A stretch of DNA of 64,000 nt from Melieria omissa. Taxonomy: Eukaryota; Arthropoda; Insecta; Diptera; Ulidiidae. Made by a program: the position numbers and the translations under genes. The stretch is from the NCBI GenBank assembly GCA_963971225.1, contig OZ020267.1, positions 124,177,568 through 124,241,567 on the forward strand, read 5' to 3'. Numbering within the stretch: position 1 is the stretch's first letter; each line of letters begins with the position of its first letter. This document shows positions 10,975 to 23,409 of the stretch, in pieces. Below the pieces are notes generated by a model. That model had not been told where the DNA came from and did not search any database. It was given only the letters and a program-made list of their open reading frames with translations.

Positions 10975-11925
10975 AGTAAGGAACTAAGAAAATATAATTG
11001 TTTTGGTATCCAGATATTTCGTTCGTTAATGGTTAATCGTTATTAATATTTAAAGAACACATGTTTTGCTACTGTTTTGGTGTAGTTAGATCTTGCTTTC
11101 CATGCCTGGGAACCCCGTCTTTTCTTGAACTGGGTGAGCTTCCTAAGTTGTATATCAAATCACTGCTCAAAGTCACTAAAAACATAAGCACCATAACGAT
11201 TATTCCTTCAACAGCTTTTAACGCCAAGGAACTGCATCTGACACGGACCGAATAAGGTCTATGGGACCCAATTTGGCCAACCAGCTTAACCTTAAAAAAT
11301 TTCAAGTACTTTCGGTGCCAGTTTTACCTGCAAAGTATTTTACTCCAATATTAATAACTCATGAAAAGTGTTGTTGTGAAAAGTGTTGTCTAGACACTTC
11401 ATAATTTTCTTCTTCTTCTCTTCATTTCTAAACTTTCTTTCTTACTCCCTCAAAAAAAAAAAAATTATTAAATTAAAATTTTTATTATTTTATATTTCGT
11501 TCTACATTTAAAAGCCGTGAGATTCATTCAGCAAATTTATTACAAAATATTTTCAAGGGTTCAAATTTCTCGAAATTGTCTTGGAACTTAAGTCTGACTC
11601 ATCTATTTCAAATTACTGCATTATTCCAAGGTCATTGTCAATTTTTGCCTTTACCAGTGTGAAGTTGGTGTCGTCAGTTGATGATCCTGGGCGTTCTTGA
11701 CAAGAATCGTCCTCTACAGAAGAGTGTCCAGTGTCAAAACGGATAAACCACTTGCAGCCAATTTTCAATGACGCAGTATTTACGTACAATTTCTGCTCCT
11801 AAATTATTTCAATTGTTCATAAAGTGTATCATGTCCCGAGTTCAGTGATCTTTTTTTATTTTTTTATTTATTATGTCCCGAGTTTAGGGATCATATTCGA
11901 TTATATTTCCACGGTTCAATGTTAT
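10975..11925. other. Non-coding stretch (copy A; copy B at 27158-28108)
   Basis: No supported gene. It holds an A-run near 11453-11464 and two copies of ATGTCCCGAGTT (about 11832 and 11874) separated by a T-rich spacer. Confidence 0.5.
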
Positions 11926-11927
11926 TA

Positions 11928-12695
11928 ACACTTCGTTCAATAATGTGTGTGACTAACTAATTAAAACACATTTTTTGCCAAAATTCGTTTTTATTCATCA
12001 ACATAGTCCCCTTTTAGGGAGATACAGTCATTCGAACGCTTTTCCAATCTTTCGATACCGCCATTGTAGAACGATTTTTCTTTGCCTTCAAAATAGGCGT
12101 TAGTTTCGGCGATTACTTCATCATTTGAGCCAAATCTCTTACCACGGAGCATCTTTTTGAGGTCTGCGAAGAGCCAGTAGTCGCTGGGGGCCAGATCTGG
12201 AGAATACGGGGGATGAGGAAGCAATTCGAAGCCCAATTCATGCATTTTGCCATCGTTTTCATCGACTTGTGACACGGTGCATTGTCTTGGTGAAACAACA
12301 CTTTTTTCTTCTTCATATGGGGCCGCTTAATTGCGATTTCTTCTTTCAAACGTTCCAACAACGCTATATAATAGTCGCTATTGATTGTTTTCCCTTTCTC
12401 AAGATAGTCGATGAATATTATTCCGTGCACATCCCAAAATACTGACGCCATAACCTTGCCAGCCGATGTTTGTGCCTTTGGACACTTTGGGCGGCTTTCA
12501 CCGGTTGCATGCCACTCAGCAGACTGCCGATTTGACTCTGGAGTGAAATGGTGGATCCATGTTTCATCCATCGGTCGGATTGACATATAATTTTGACAGT
12601 AAGCCTAAAAAGGTTCACAATTTCGAAAAAAAATATTGATTTAGTATTAGTGCCGCCATCTATGTGTCAGTCACACACATTATTGAACGAAGTGT
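11928..12695 (-). mobile_element. Deleted mariner element with both ends (copy A)
   Basis: Perfect terminal repeats ACACTTCGTTCAATAATG and its complement lie between TA duplications at 11926-11927 and 12696-12697. Its length is 768 bp against about 1.3 kb for a full mariner. The missing part is the transposase N-terminal DNA-binding region, so it is an internal deletion derivative. With both ends intact, it could in principle be mobilised by a transposase supplied in trans. Confidence 0.93.
11991..12586 (-). pseudogene. Mariner transposase, N-terminally deleted and frameshifted (copy A)
   Basis: The upstream frame (12113-12586) starts in MSIRPMDETWIHHF with the first catalytic Asp, runs through VFWDVHG and the HQDNAPCHKS block with the second Asp, then loses frame at a shortened T-run near 12247. 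The downstream frame (11991-12275) contains HPPYSPDLAPSDYWLF with the third Asp and the natural C-terminus. The catalytic triad DD34D is therefore still encoded, but in two frames, and the helix-turn-helix domain is gone. The shift here differs from that in the copy at 1662-2183, so the two copies decayed independently. Confidence 0.9.
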
Positions 12696-12697
12696 TA

Positions 12698-15010
12698 CAC
12701 GGTTGTTACTACAAAAATGCGTTCTATTCCGTCTGCAGGTGTAACTTTCTTTCAATAAAATTATGCAACTTTCTGTCTTCAGAAATGTTATTAGTTTAAA
12801 TTTGTAATTAAACCCATTTTGGAAACCCCTAAACACTGTGCATCATAAAATGAGAGCAGCATTATGTCATGTAAAATTCGATATTTACTCTTTCTCACCA
12901 ACTTTCCTCATTCCTTTTGCACGACTTGGATGGAAAAAGTTATGGTGTGCTTCTGTTTTACCACTTTTATTTCCCACTTATCTGCACAAACTGCACCCAA
13001 GTCTGCTGCCATAGAAATTCTTCAAACATTTCCATTGACTCGGCTTTGTCTGGTTTTGCTATTGAAAAATATTTATTCGCATATTTTCATTATCTGTGCA
13101 GCCCGTTTAAGTTATTCATGAGAAATTCAACCAAGTATAGCCGCCATTTTTCCACCGCAATCACTCATTTTGCAAATGGCTGACAACGTTGAAGCGTTTC
13201 CCGGGCCGCGCCACCATCAAACTCGCAATTGTTGGCGCGCACGTTTTGCCAAGCCCCCCTCCCCCCCCGACGAACCGGCGCCCCGCCGGCCGGCCGCCAT
13301 GGGCGCTCAATTTGCGCATGTTACCAGCCATGTTTACCTTGTTACAACAAAACAAAAGTGGCAAAGCAACAGCCACAGCCACACCGCACCGATGAGGAGG
13401 CAATTGCATCGATGAGGAGACACTTGCTTGCACATGGCCCATGGTAACTGGCCAGCTGTAGTCAACAGCAGCAGCAACAGCAGCAGAGCCGAGCACAGCA
13501 CAAGTTGGCGGCGGCGGCCATTGTCATCGACAGCGCGTGTATGTTCGTGTTTGTACAACGGTCGGGCAGGTGTGTGTGTGTGTGCTGGTACAATGAAACA
13601 ATTGCCATTAAACCGGAAGCACTCTCACGAACGTCCAAAACGAACATGACAAACTTGCTGGCAGTCAGAGTACGCCACACCGACCGACAGCCAGTCTGGA
13701 GCGCTCAATTGACAGATAGACAGATAGACAAACGCCCAAGCAGCAACACCAGCAGACATATTGGATAACAGTCAGACTGGCGGTTATGCTCGTCCGATAT
13801 GAAGACAGCCGCCCTTATCGACTTTTATGCGCCCCCAGCTCTCTTGTCGGTCACAAGTTCCCGTCGTTGTTGTTTACTTTTGTATAAAAATGATTGATTT
13901 AACTTTGCTGTTGCCGTGCTGCGAACAACGAAACTGCTGTGGCGCAAAGTGTTATTACCTGGCGTGACCAGGGCGGGGGGCGCTGCTTAGTTAGCAATCA
14001 AAAATATATTAGGCAAGTAGTTGGCTGAGCGCCGATCCGATTTCGTTGTGCCTCCATTGCATTTTTTGAACTATGATGCTACTTGGAAAAAGGTGGTTTT
14101 CCGCGATGTCTTTCGCTGCAGACATATTGAGCGCATTTGTCAATTCGCTGCAAAGTTTGTGACGCTCTCACCTTTTTAGTTATTCTTTTTCTGCGCGCTT
14201 GAAACGAGGTTTTGGCTGATTTTATTGTGAAAATTTGTTGCTCGTTCGCTGCTTGTGAGCATTTATGGTTCAACGAACTTCAACGTTACAGTGTGACCTA
14301 CTTTTATTGGGTCGTCTCAGAAGTAATGCAGCCTTTTCCGCTGTCAGCAATCAATCTGTTATCAGGTGAAATTATACATCAATGAAAGAGCTCCAATGCG
14401 AATTGGTAGTCCTGTTACTAAGTGGAAGAAATCTGTTTCCCACCTAAAACGTTTACCTTAACATAGAAATTTGTCATGAGCAAAAATTCTCAAATGAGAC
14501 TGAGATAGTAAAAATTTCATTTGGAATCAATGTAAACTTAATTGATTGTGACATATGACCCTAAAGTTTGGTTTTGTTTCAAACTACTCATATTTTTTCG
14601 TTTGGTTTTCCTCCTGAGAACTTCAATCTTCAGAATTAAACAATTCTAGAAATTGTAGCAAGTTTGGTAAACACTGTAATGGAAAATTATGTTTATGGAA
14701 TAAACGGAATCATATTTTTCTCGGAATACATCGAGGCTGAGTAGAGAAAACGACAACACGGTGGAAGTTTTGGGCTTTGTGGAGTCAATATTTCAATATA
14801 TATTCAATATATCAATATCGAATATAGACTAGCAGATTTCAAAAGATACAAAAGTCAAAAAGAACACAAACAGCCAAAACTGGGGAGCAGAAATAGGGAA
14901 CATAAGTAGAGGCACATATGTAGAGAAGAATTGGGATAGGAACCAATGAGAGGTGAGATGGACAGGTCACTAAGCACAGCACTCATTGAGCTAATCTCTG
15001 TATTTTTTAC
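12698..15010. other. Non-coding stretch with GC-rich island (copy A; copy B at 28881-31193)
   Basis: A GC-rich pocket at about 13195-13310 (runs of C and CCGGCCGGCCGCC) and CAG/CAA-rich repeats at 13460-13500 stand out from the AT-rich surroundings. Frames on both strands here are mutually overlapping and repeat-driven. A TG run lies near 13571-13582 and a GACAGATAGACA run near 13711-13730. No gene supported. Confidence 0.5.
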
Positions 15011-15014
15011 TTAA

Positions 15015-15375
15015 CCCTTTCGCCACAGGGTCTACCACAGCCAGCTTACCTAACCTAACTCAACCTTCGCTACAAGTTTTTACTGGAGAAAGTTAAAATT
15101 TTAAATAAATTTATTTAGTCTTTTTAAGGTTATTCAGCAACATACCACACTAATTTTTTAAATTTTTGTTACCGATATGTAAAGATTTAGCATTTAAAAA
15201 CGTACATACTTCTCTTCTTTGAACTTAAATATTCAATTTATTAATTTTCTATTATTCCTAAAACTTTAAACTATTCTCAGAACCAACAAAACTGTCTATT
15301 CTTGAAATCATACAGCATTCAGACGTCCACACAGTAGCATGTTGCCATATATTTAGCTACAAAACAGCGAAAGGG
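15015..15375. mobile_element. piggyBac-type MITE, family 2, diverged member (copy A)
   Basis: TTAA at 15011-15014 followed by CCCTTTCGCC, and GCGAAAGGG followed by TTAA at 15376-15379. The right half is recognisably the same as 9137-9297 (TTCTCTTCTTT, AACTTAAATATTCA, CCAACAAAA, then the end). 361 bp, non-coding. Confidence 0.78.
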
Positions 15376-15425
15376 TTAAGTCAAAAGCCAACTACAACTT
15401 TTGATAGAAGTAAAAATTCTTTTAA

Positions 15426-15637
15426 CCCATTCGAGACGACGATTTTTTTCGAACACGGTCCCCAGGAGCGAATTTTTATTTATCTTTATATTCTACACAT
15501 TAAAACCAATGCCAATTTTTTTTCCTGTACTTAACAGATTTCATTAGTTCCAGAAAAATTTTATTTCGACAACTAGTTTACTCAGAATAACTGATAATTG
15601 CGCATTACTGTCTTATAGTCTCTCGGTCTCAAATGTG
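15426..15637. mobile_element. piggyBac-type MITE, family 1, diverged member (copy A)
   Basis: Starts CCCATTCGAGACGACGATTT after TTAA 15422-15425 and ends GGTCTCAAATGTG before TTAA 15638-15641. The interior follows 6984-7226 closely (ACACGGTCCCCAGGAGCG and onwards). The right terminal GGG has decayed to GTG. Confidence 0.8.
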
Positions 15638-15641
15638 TTAA

Positions 15642-17812
15642 ACAGATGCGAAATCTTGTTTGATCAATGTTTGAGTCATTCAATTGAATATTGAAATATG
15701 TATAACTTAATTGAAATGACTTCTACTGCTTTGAAATTGCTGCTTTCAACCTTACTTTTCAAACCATACTGCTTTTGGAATGACTCAATATATTTTGGTG
15801 TATATATATATACACATATACAGGTGCACACATGTGTATAATAAATGCCATCAGATTCACTTGTTTTTCAATTTAGTAAATTAGCTTGAAAATCAACATG
15901 TGTGGGAGACGTCTGCATTTCGATAAACGTTCACATTTCTCTGTTGGAAAAAAAACAATGACATCTGACAATGTCCAAGCTGTGCTGCCAGACACAAAAC
16001 AACATTGCAACACTGGTAAAATTACCAGTAATGATGTTGATTTTAAATCAAGTAGAAATATTGATTCAGTCGTAAAGCGTTAATTTTATAAATTGCTGCT
16101 AAAGTCTGCAAAAAAACACAACATTCCTAAAGAAAAGTAATGATTTTTTAACTTGGAACGCCGACGGTGGTAATATGGATCTGGAATCTATGACCTAGAG
16201 AGGGAGTGGCTATTCCAAAGTAGAGCTCACTTAGTAATGCCACAAAAGTTTAGCTTTAGATCGTTCGCTTACTGAACTGGCTTGAGGTGCTCACAAAGCC
16301 TAGTAGACTGAATATTTCCAACCCCTTAATTCTCATAGAAAAAGTTGCTCAGATGATTCTTACTTTTTCTGGATAATGCTACGATAGAAGTCATTTGAAA
16401 GGAACCTTCTTGCGTTGGTACCAACTGCCCGTCAGAACATCAATCATGATTCTAATCTGGTCCTTTTTAGTAAGAAAAACTATCTAGAACGACGCAAGTT
16501 TAAGGTTTGACAAATTTGGCGCGCACTAAATTCTGTGTTGTTTTCTTGTTTTAGTTCATTGGTCTAAGAGGACTAAATAGTCGGTTGCCTCGACTAATGT
16601 CAATGTTGTTGTTCAAATGAATTTTGTCTATACTTTTTAAATAGATTTTGTTAGAAAAATTTCTTTTTTTCGTTATGTTCAATTCGGCAAACAAATCACA
16701 TTTCTAGATTTTATTCTTGTTGAAGTTTCAATGAACTACGCTCCATTTATTGTGTGAATTAGCTGTTATCTCGAGTCCGCTTTAAGCTACTGTTTTGACG
16801 TTTCTTTGATCTCAAGGGTTTAGATGTGTATTCAAGTTTCAGGGACTTATTTAATACCAAATTAAGTACTGTACTGCTTCCAAGTGTTAATTTCTTAGTG
16901 ATTATGATTCATTTTCGTAGCTCCTTCATACAAATTTTTAGTGCTCACATTCTGTTGATATGTTTACCATGTCATGGTTATCTCACGAACTTTCTTTCAA
17001 AATGATATCGTGAATTTTTTCAATCGTTTCTTCAGTACAATAGTTAAGATGAACTGAGTGCCATGGTGGGCTTGTAGCCTTCCTGCCTCTCTTGTGCATC
17101 TATTCTGTTCCTCATAAATTCAGCTGTCCATCACTTCACTGTTGCTACTTAAGGTTATTGGTTTTAATCGTTTGATTTAATCGTTTATTTTGTGTTTAAT
17201 ATTTAGGAAATTTGATGTTTAAAGATCAGGGCCTATTAACCCTTGTGCTACTAGGAAATATCGCCAGATTCATTCAAATTTCATATTCGTTTTAACCATT
17301 ACTGAACACAGAATGAGGGTAGCTCTGCCACAGTCTCTATCGGGTACCACAATGGGTCATTGAGGCCTCGGAGTGTACTAGTACTATCGGCAAGCTGCCT
17401 GTCTTAAATTATCTTACTTAATCTTAGTTTTAATATGCGAAAACTTAATCATTGATTGAGCACGATTTTTCAATTTTTTTTTAACGAAAGTTAATTTCTT
17501 TGGCTCCAGAAGTGCAATTGGTTCTTGAAATGTACCGAGACTTTGACAACAGAGAGACTTGTCAACCAACATATTGATTAGTTATTAGTGTTGTAATTTT
17601 TTATACAATTACTTTTAAACTTTTTACTTCATTTTTGTTATACATTCTTTTTGTTCAGAGCCCAATCAGTTTTAGAAAAACGAATGCCAGATTTCATAGT
17701 CTCTGGTTAACTATTAACCGATTTCACAGTCTCTGTTTAACCAATTGTTAACTGCCAACGTTTAAAATTGAATTATTTTAAATTTTAAAATTATTGTCTT
17801 TTCTTTTTCCAG
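15642..17812. other. Mostly featureless stretch with two LINE-tail-like scraps (copy A; copy B at 31825-33995)
   Basis: GATGAACTGAGTGCC...GCTTGTAGCCTTCCTGCC at 17049-17092 shares wording with 57653-57701. ACCACAATGGGTCATTGAGGCCTC at about 17345 resembles the GATTCACAATGGGCC...CTCCGAG motif near LINE 3' ends at 36207 and 61560. A short TA run lies at 15800-15810. No gene supported. Confidence 0.4.
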
Positions 17813-17816
17813 TTAA

Positions 17817-17899
17817 CCCTTTCAGTCACAATGCCCAATATATTGGACTACAGCCCATACAATTCATACAGAATGGGTTTATTTTCATGTCGGAAAGGG
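17817..17899. mobile_element. 83-bp TTAA-flanked mini-MITE (copy A)
   Basis: CCCTTTC and GAAAGGG ends lie inside TTAA at 17813-17816 and 17900-17903. Only the outer seven bases match MITE family 2, and the interior differs. Confidence 0.6.
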
Positions 17900-18502
17900 T
17901 TAAAGAAGTTTGGCAGGTTAAAAAATTCGGGGCTCTTTTAGGTTTCTCAAAAATTTCAACGAAAAATGTTTTTTTAATTTTTTTTTTTAATTTTTTTTTA
18001 TTTCAATAGAGTCAAAAGCATGCTGCCAATAATATACAAGCAGTGCTACCATTTCAAACAGTGCTGCCATACAACTTTTATAAATCAACTGTTCAGATAA
18101 CCAGCCACTGTAAAAGCAAAAACTATTTAATCAATGGTTAACCATCGGTTCTTGATTAATCAACCACTTTGAAATCGGGCCTAAAACTATTGGCAATATC
18201 TTACTTCTAAGATATTCCGAGGCACCTTTGTTTTGACATTCAATTGGTGTTTTCGAAAATGTGTTTGACTATTATGAAACGCTTTCTGAAGTATTTAGAT
18301 TAGACAAAATTGCAAATCATTTCAGGGCTTTTGAAGTTTCGCTTAGTTGGTTCCAGACTATGAGTTCCGAAAATGGTTCCAAGAGATTGTCAAATAAATC
18401 TTTTACCATTATGAAATACAGTAAAATTTTTGTTTTGATCACAAAGATCAGAAGTTCAAAGCAAAATATTTCGCTTTGTCCTGAAACTTTGAAACTAGAT
18501 AC

Positions 18503-19873
18503 CTGAAACTAGAAACATATTTTCGTTTTCCATAATTTTAATGTTTGTGTTCCGTTTTGGATTTTTAAGTCTTAAATATTTTTAAAAATATTTTTTGTTT
18601 TTTAACCATATGTTAGTTTTTTGAAATCTATTTAATTTAATTTATTTATGTAATTATTTTTAAATCTGTTTTATGCATTGATTTGCTATTTTTAAATTAA
18701 ATATTTAATGTTTTTTTTAACGTAATCTGTATTTTTCAAATCTCTTTTTAAATTTGTTTTTTCGTTAGTATTTATTTTCTTTTGTATTTATTTCATATGA
18801 GTTTACTTATGTTTAAAATATTTTCTATAATTTTTAATTTTTTAGCTGTTTTTTAAATATTTTATATTTATATATACTTCTTATATACTTTTCATATATC
18901 ACTTTTTATAATTTGTATACTTTTGCAAACATATTATTGTCGATTGTTTTATTTATTTTTATTTACTTTTATGTTTAATTTTTTATGTTTTTGGATGTAT
19001 TTTTTCTAATGTTTTGATTATTTTTTAAATAATTATTTTAATTTTGTATTACTAAACTTTTTATTTTTAATTTTGTATATATTTGGATACATATTTTTTT
19101 TTATAATTTTTAGTGTTCTTTAATTTTTTACATTATATTTATATTTATATTTAATTTTTTATAATTTGTACATTTTTCTGTATATATTTTGTTTCGATAG
19201 TTTTATTCATTTTTAAATAACTATTTTAATTTTTGATATGTTATTTAAACATTTATGCTTAAGTTTTTATATTTTTGAGTTTCTAGAGTTTTGATGTTTC
19301 ATTATTAAACTTTTCATATTAAATTTTGTATAATTTTGGATAGATATATGTTTTTTATTTTTCTTTTTATTTATTATATTTTTTTGAATTCTTTATATCG
19401 TATTTGTTATGACTTAGTTTTTATATCTTATTTTTTAAATTTGTTTTCTATATATTTATTTAAAAAATGTTTAGCTAAAAAACTTAATAAAACTGCAGCA
19501 CTTTTTTGTTCTTGTTATATTTTCACAAGTGTTTTATTATTTTGTAAATCTTTTTCTTTTTGTATATTTTTATTTTTTATGTCTGTTAATATTTTTTTAT
19601 TTTTCCTTATATTTCTGCTACCTAAATATTTTGAAACAGGTTTTTTCTTATTGTTTGTTTTTTTTTTGGTTTATATATATTTATTTTTATATTTATTTAT
19701 AATTCTGAAATGTTTTTAGTTCAAATCTTATTATTTTCTTATATTGTCCTTACGTATATTTCTATATCTTTTTCAATTTATATATATTTTTAAATTTTCT
19801 AATATTGTGTTTGTATTTTGGTATAGCTTCATATTTTCTTTCATATTGTTATTTTAGGTTTTTTTTAATATTA
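18503..19873. repeat. T-rich, strand-asymmetric low-complexity block (copy B)
   Basis: Duplicate of 2320-3690, without any difference noticed. Confidence 0.75.
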
Positions 19874-20499
19874 CAGTCGAACTTCGCTATAGTGAACTTT
19901 TATATAATGAAGGTCTCCGTATAATGAATTAATTTCAAAGACACAGCTTTTATTGTTCTATTCGAAGTGCATTTTGATCTCCTTATAATGAATTTCCATA
20001 TAGTGAATATTTCTCTACAATGAATAAACTTTTTAGTTGAAAACTTCGCTTTCATTCGTTTTTTGTCTCCATCTTCTGTTACGCATATTAACAACACTGA
20101 ATACCGAAAAAAAAGTAAAACATACTTAGGGGAACCCCAGAAGTTAAAAATAACAACAACATAAGAAGAAGAATGTCACATCACTTACAATTTTGACAGC
20201 AGTTGTTTGTTTTGAATGATTAAAGTGAAAATGTCGCAGCAATGCATTAGGACGAATTTCTGCTTCTCTTGATGTACTTCAAACCTTTGTGAAGATGAAG
20301 AGCAAGGTAGCGTTTTTAGTCTCTAAATGTATGAGAAGGCTTTGTTGAGGAAGAAAAGTGGAAGTGTGTAATCCAAACTAAAATACCTCGTTATTTGAAA
20401 TAAAAGATGAAAAAAATCATTATTTCTATATAATGAAGTTTCTATATAATGAAGCTTTTTTCTGGTCCCGTATGAATTCATTATAAGGAAGTTCGACTG
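19874..20499. mobile_element. Pogo/Tigger-type non-autonomous element (copy B)
   Basis: Duplicate of 3691-4316 carried along in the tandem duplication, with the same terminal repeats and TA flanks. Confidence 0.75.
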
Positions 20500-23166
20500 T
20501 ATTTGTGTATTTTCTTGTTATTCTTGTTCTTCTTTTTTCTTGTATTTATTTTCTTGTTGTTATTCTTGCAATTGAAATATAATGATTTTTTATGTTTTCT
20601 ATTATTTTTATATATTTTATACAAATTTTTACATTAAATATTTATTTATTTATTACTTATTTATACAATCATTTCATCATATATGTATATTATATAAAAA
20701 AAATGAAGTACCAACCTCTGAGCATATTTTGTTTACTCAACGCGCCCCACCTCTCCTTCCTGCCAAACAACACCAAAGCCCCCATTTGAGACTCATCGAG
20801 TGTTTGTTTACCTGTTTGAAAAGCACTTTGATTTCAACATTTTATTTTGCACATTGTTTTATCATGCAAACTGCAAAAACAACAAAATTTGCCACACTGT
20901 TGCCGCCAGCTATAAAAGCTCATTAAGCGATTTTGACTCGATTCCATGGAAAATATTCGCTTTTGTTGATGTTAACGAGTTTTGAGCTGTTTGAGATGCC
21001 AATAAATTGCATTTCCCTCTACTGATTTTTCACTTATTAAAAAATTGCATTAATCTTCTAATTACGTGCAGTGTACGAAGCGACCAAGCCTGAAGCAATT
21101 ATGTCACGAATTTGGGCCTAATTGAATTTTAGTTGTAATCAGCGCCGAGTGCCGAGCGAGACCTCGATGCTGCATAGCAAATCGTTAGCGCACTGTCGCC
21201 GCGGCAAGTGTCTGCGATGCGGTGTGAAGTATGCACAGATGTGTTGCACGGAAACTGTTCGAAAGCAGATGTATTGATTTTTGCTACCTTGCTTTGAATA
21301 GCGACAGCAAGCACCCAGCGCTGCAGCCGAATGCAATGGCTTCATGAATGGCAAAACGCTTTGCAGACATTGGCGAATTTCTATCACATAAATGCAGATG
21401 TACTTGGCGTCAGTTTGGGTACCAAATGATGCACAGATCTTCTTCAAAACAGAACCAAACACACATACACACACAAAACTCACTCTAAATGTCATGCAAC
21501 CGATTTTCATTGGTGATTTTATTTATTTCTTATTTGAAGCACAATCAAATGTGGCAAGTGAAGGGATGAAATTAAGCATTGCGATATTTCGTCAAAGTGC
21601 TTGCAATTGTATGTGTCTGTGTGTGTGTTTGGGCGCCCACAGACTTGTTAAAGGCTCATAAAAATTGCTATAAATTTTCCACTTAAATTGTATGTAAATA
21701 TAAACAACTACAACATCATGCCATCAGATCAAACAACAACAGCAAAACAAAAACAAATTAATGTAGCAAAAGCACCAACGCGATGCGAGCAAAGTGTAAA
21801 GCTACTTCCGGTTTGAAAGCGGCAAAAATCAACATTTCAATACAAGCAGAGTACATATATGTATGTATGTATGTACTTGAAGACAAACAGCCACAAAAGG
21901 AATGGCGAAAAAATGCCAAGAAAATAACACACAAACTTTACGCGGCAAGTAAATTAATAATGAGGCCCAAGCAGCAAAAATGTTTTTACATTTTTTCGGC
22001 GAATATTTCATGTTTCAACGAGCTGCTTCTGGAAATAGTTTGCCACTCTCCCTCCTCTTTGCAACTCCCCAAAGGCGGCCAATAAGGCGGCAAGTTTGAC
22101 AGTGACAGGCGTTACGGTGAAGCTAAGCCGCTGTATCCATGCCGGAAGTGGACTCCTGAACGATTCTTGCCACAGCAACCACCGTTGCTACTTTATGCTC
22201 CTTTAGCTAGTTTTGTAGTTTGGGCAATTCGAGCGCATTACTTTCGTACATGCAGCAATAATGCTTTCCAATAAAGCTGAGTATGACATAAAAAGGATTC
22301 ATGGCTCTTGTTGCGTTGGCCAAGTGGCGGCAGTTTAACAGACGGACAGACAGACAGGCCGTGTGAAGCTTAGAATACAGCAGCGTTTGTGAAATTTATT
22401 GCTCTGAAATTTCATTACATGCTGTTTATGTGTGTGTGTGTGTGTGTGTTTGATACATGCAGTAAAAACGTCAATTTACAAATTGACTGACAGCTGCTCC
22501 CACGTAGGTCGCAGACACCAAATCAGCTCAATGAAATCTCTGTAGCAACATATTTTATATCGAAGCTGGTTGATGTTTGACGTTTCATAGAGTTATGTAC
22601 ATAATTGTGGACTGTTTCGAAGCTAAAGGTTATAGGCTGAGCGCCGGGACTCGGGGGAGTTTGAGTTCGAAAGGAGTATAGAAAACAGTGAGACGGAATA
22701 TACCTGCATCCATTGTTAAGGAACTTAACTGTACTAAAGTACTTTCAATCCATCCATCCTGTGATTCATGGAACATGCTCAACGAGATGTTGAAATCTTC
22801 AAAGCAAAGGAAGCCGATGCAAGAAGACGTAACAGCGAATCTGAAAATTTCGATAAGGCCGAGAGTGGAAAGTCGTAAGGTCCAAAGTGGAAAGAACGGT
22901 TGGAAAACGTTCAGAATGAAGTGCAGCAAAACTAATCCCGAAGGATGTACATAACGAACTGCAATTCCACAAGGTGGATTCCATTTTACTTGGAATCATT
23001 AGTGATTTAGTCTTAAATCTCTAACTACTTAGATTAGTTTTGGTGGCACAATGATCCAATCCAGCCACCTGTAACTTTGCTTATGGTTTTATGTAAACGT
23101 ACAATGACAGATCGATAGCTTTTTATAGAAAACTTGTATGCTCTCAGCTTGCCATTGTCTACTTAA

Positions 23167-23409
23167 CCCATTCGAGACGACGATTTCTTTCGAACACGGT
23201 CCCCAGGAGCGAAATTTTATTTTTCTTTGTATTGAACACAGTAAAACCAATGCCAAATTTTATTTTCCTGTACTTTACAGATTTCATTAGTTCCAGACAA
23301 ATCTTATTTCGACGACTAGTTTACTCAGAATAACTAACAAATTGCAAATTACTGTCTTATAGCCTCGGAAATCCATTGCACACACGGTGTGCAATCGGTC
23401 TCGAATGGG
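23167..23409. mobile_element. piggyBac-type MITE, family 1 (copy B)
   Basis: Duplicate of 6984-7226 with the same TTAA flanks. Confidence 0.85.

Larger units (their letters stand above)
2247..18429. repeat. 16,183-bp tandem duplication, copy A
   Basis: From TTGTTTTGATCACAAAG at 2247, the sequence repeats head-to-tail starting at 18430 with a constant offset of 16,183. Reading frames, MITEs and low-complexity runs that I compared are unchanged at the offset, and I found no mismatch. The A/B junction at 18429/18430 joins GTAAAATTT to TTGTTTTGAT. Confidence 0.95.

Noticed and set aside
13161..13768. Cluster of seven overlapping ORFs in a GC-rich patch
   Set aside because: They are mutually exclusive frames over CAG, TG and C-run repeats, so at most one could be real and none has a domain.
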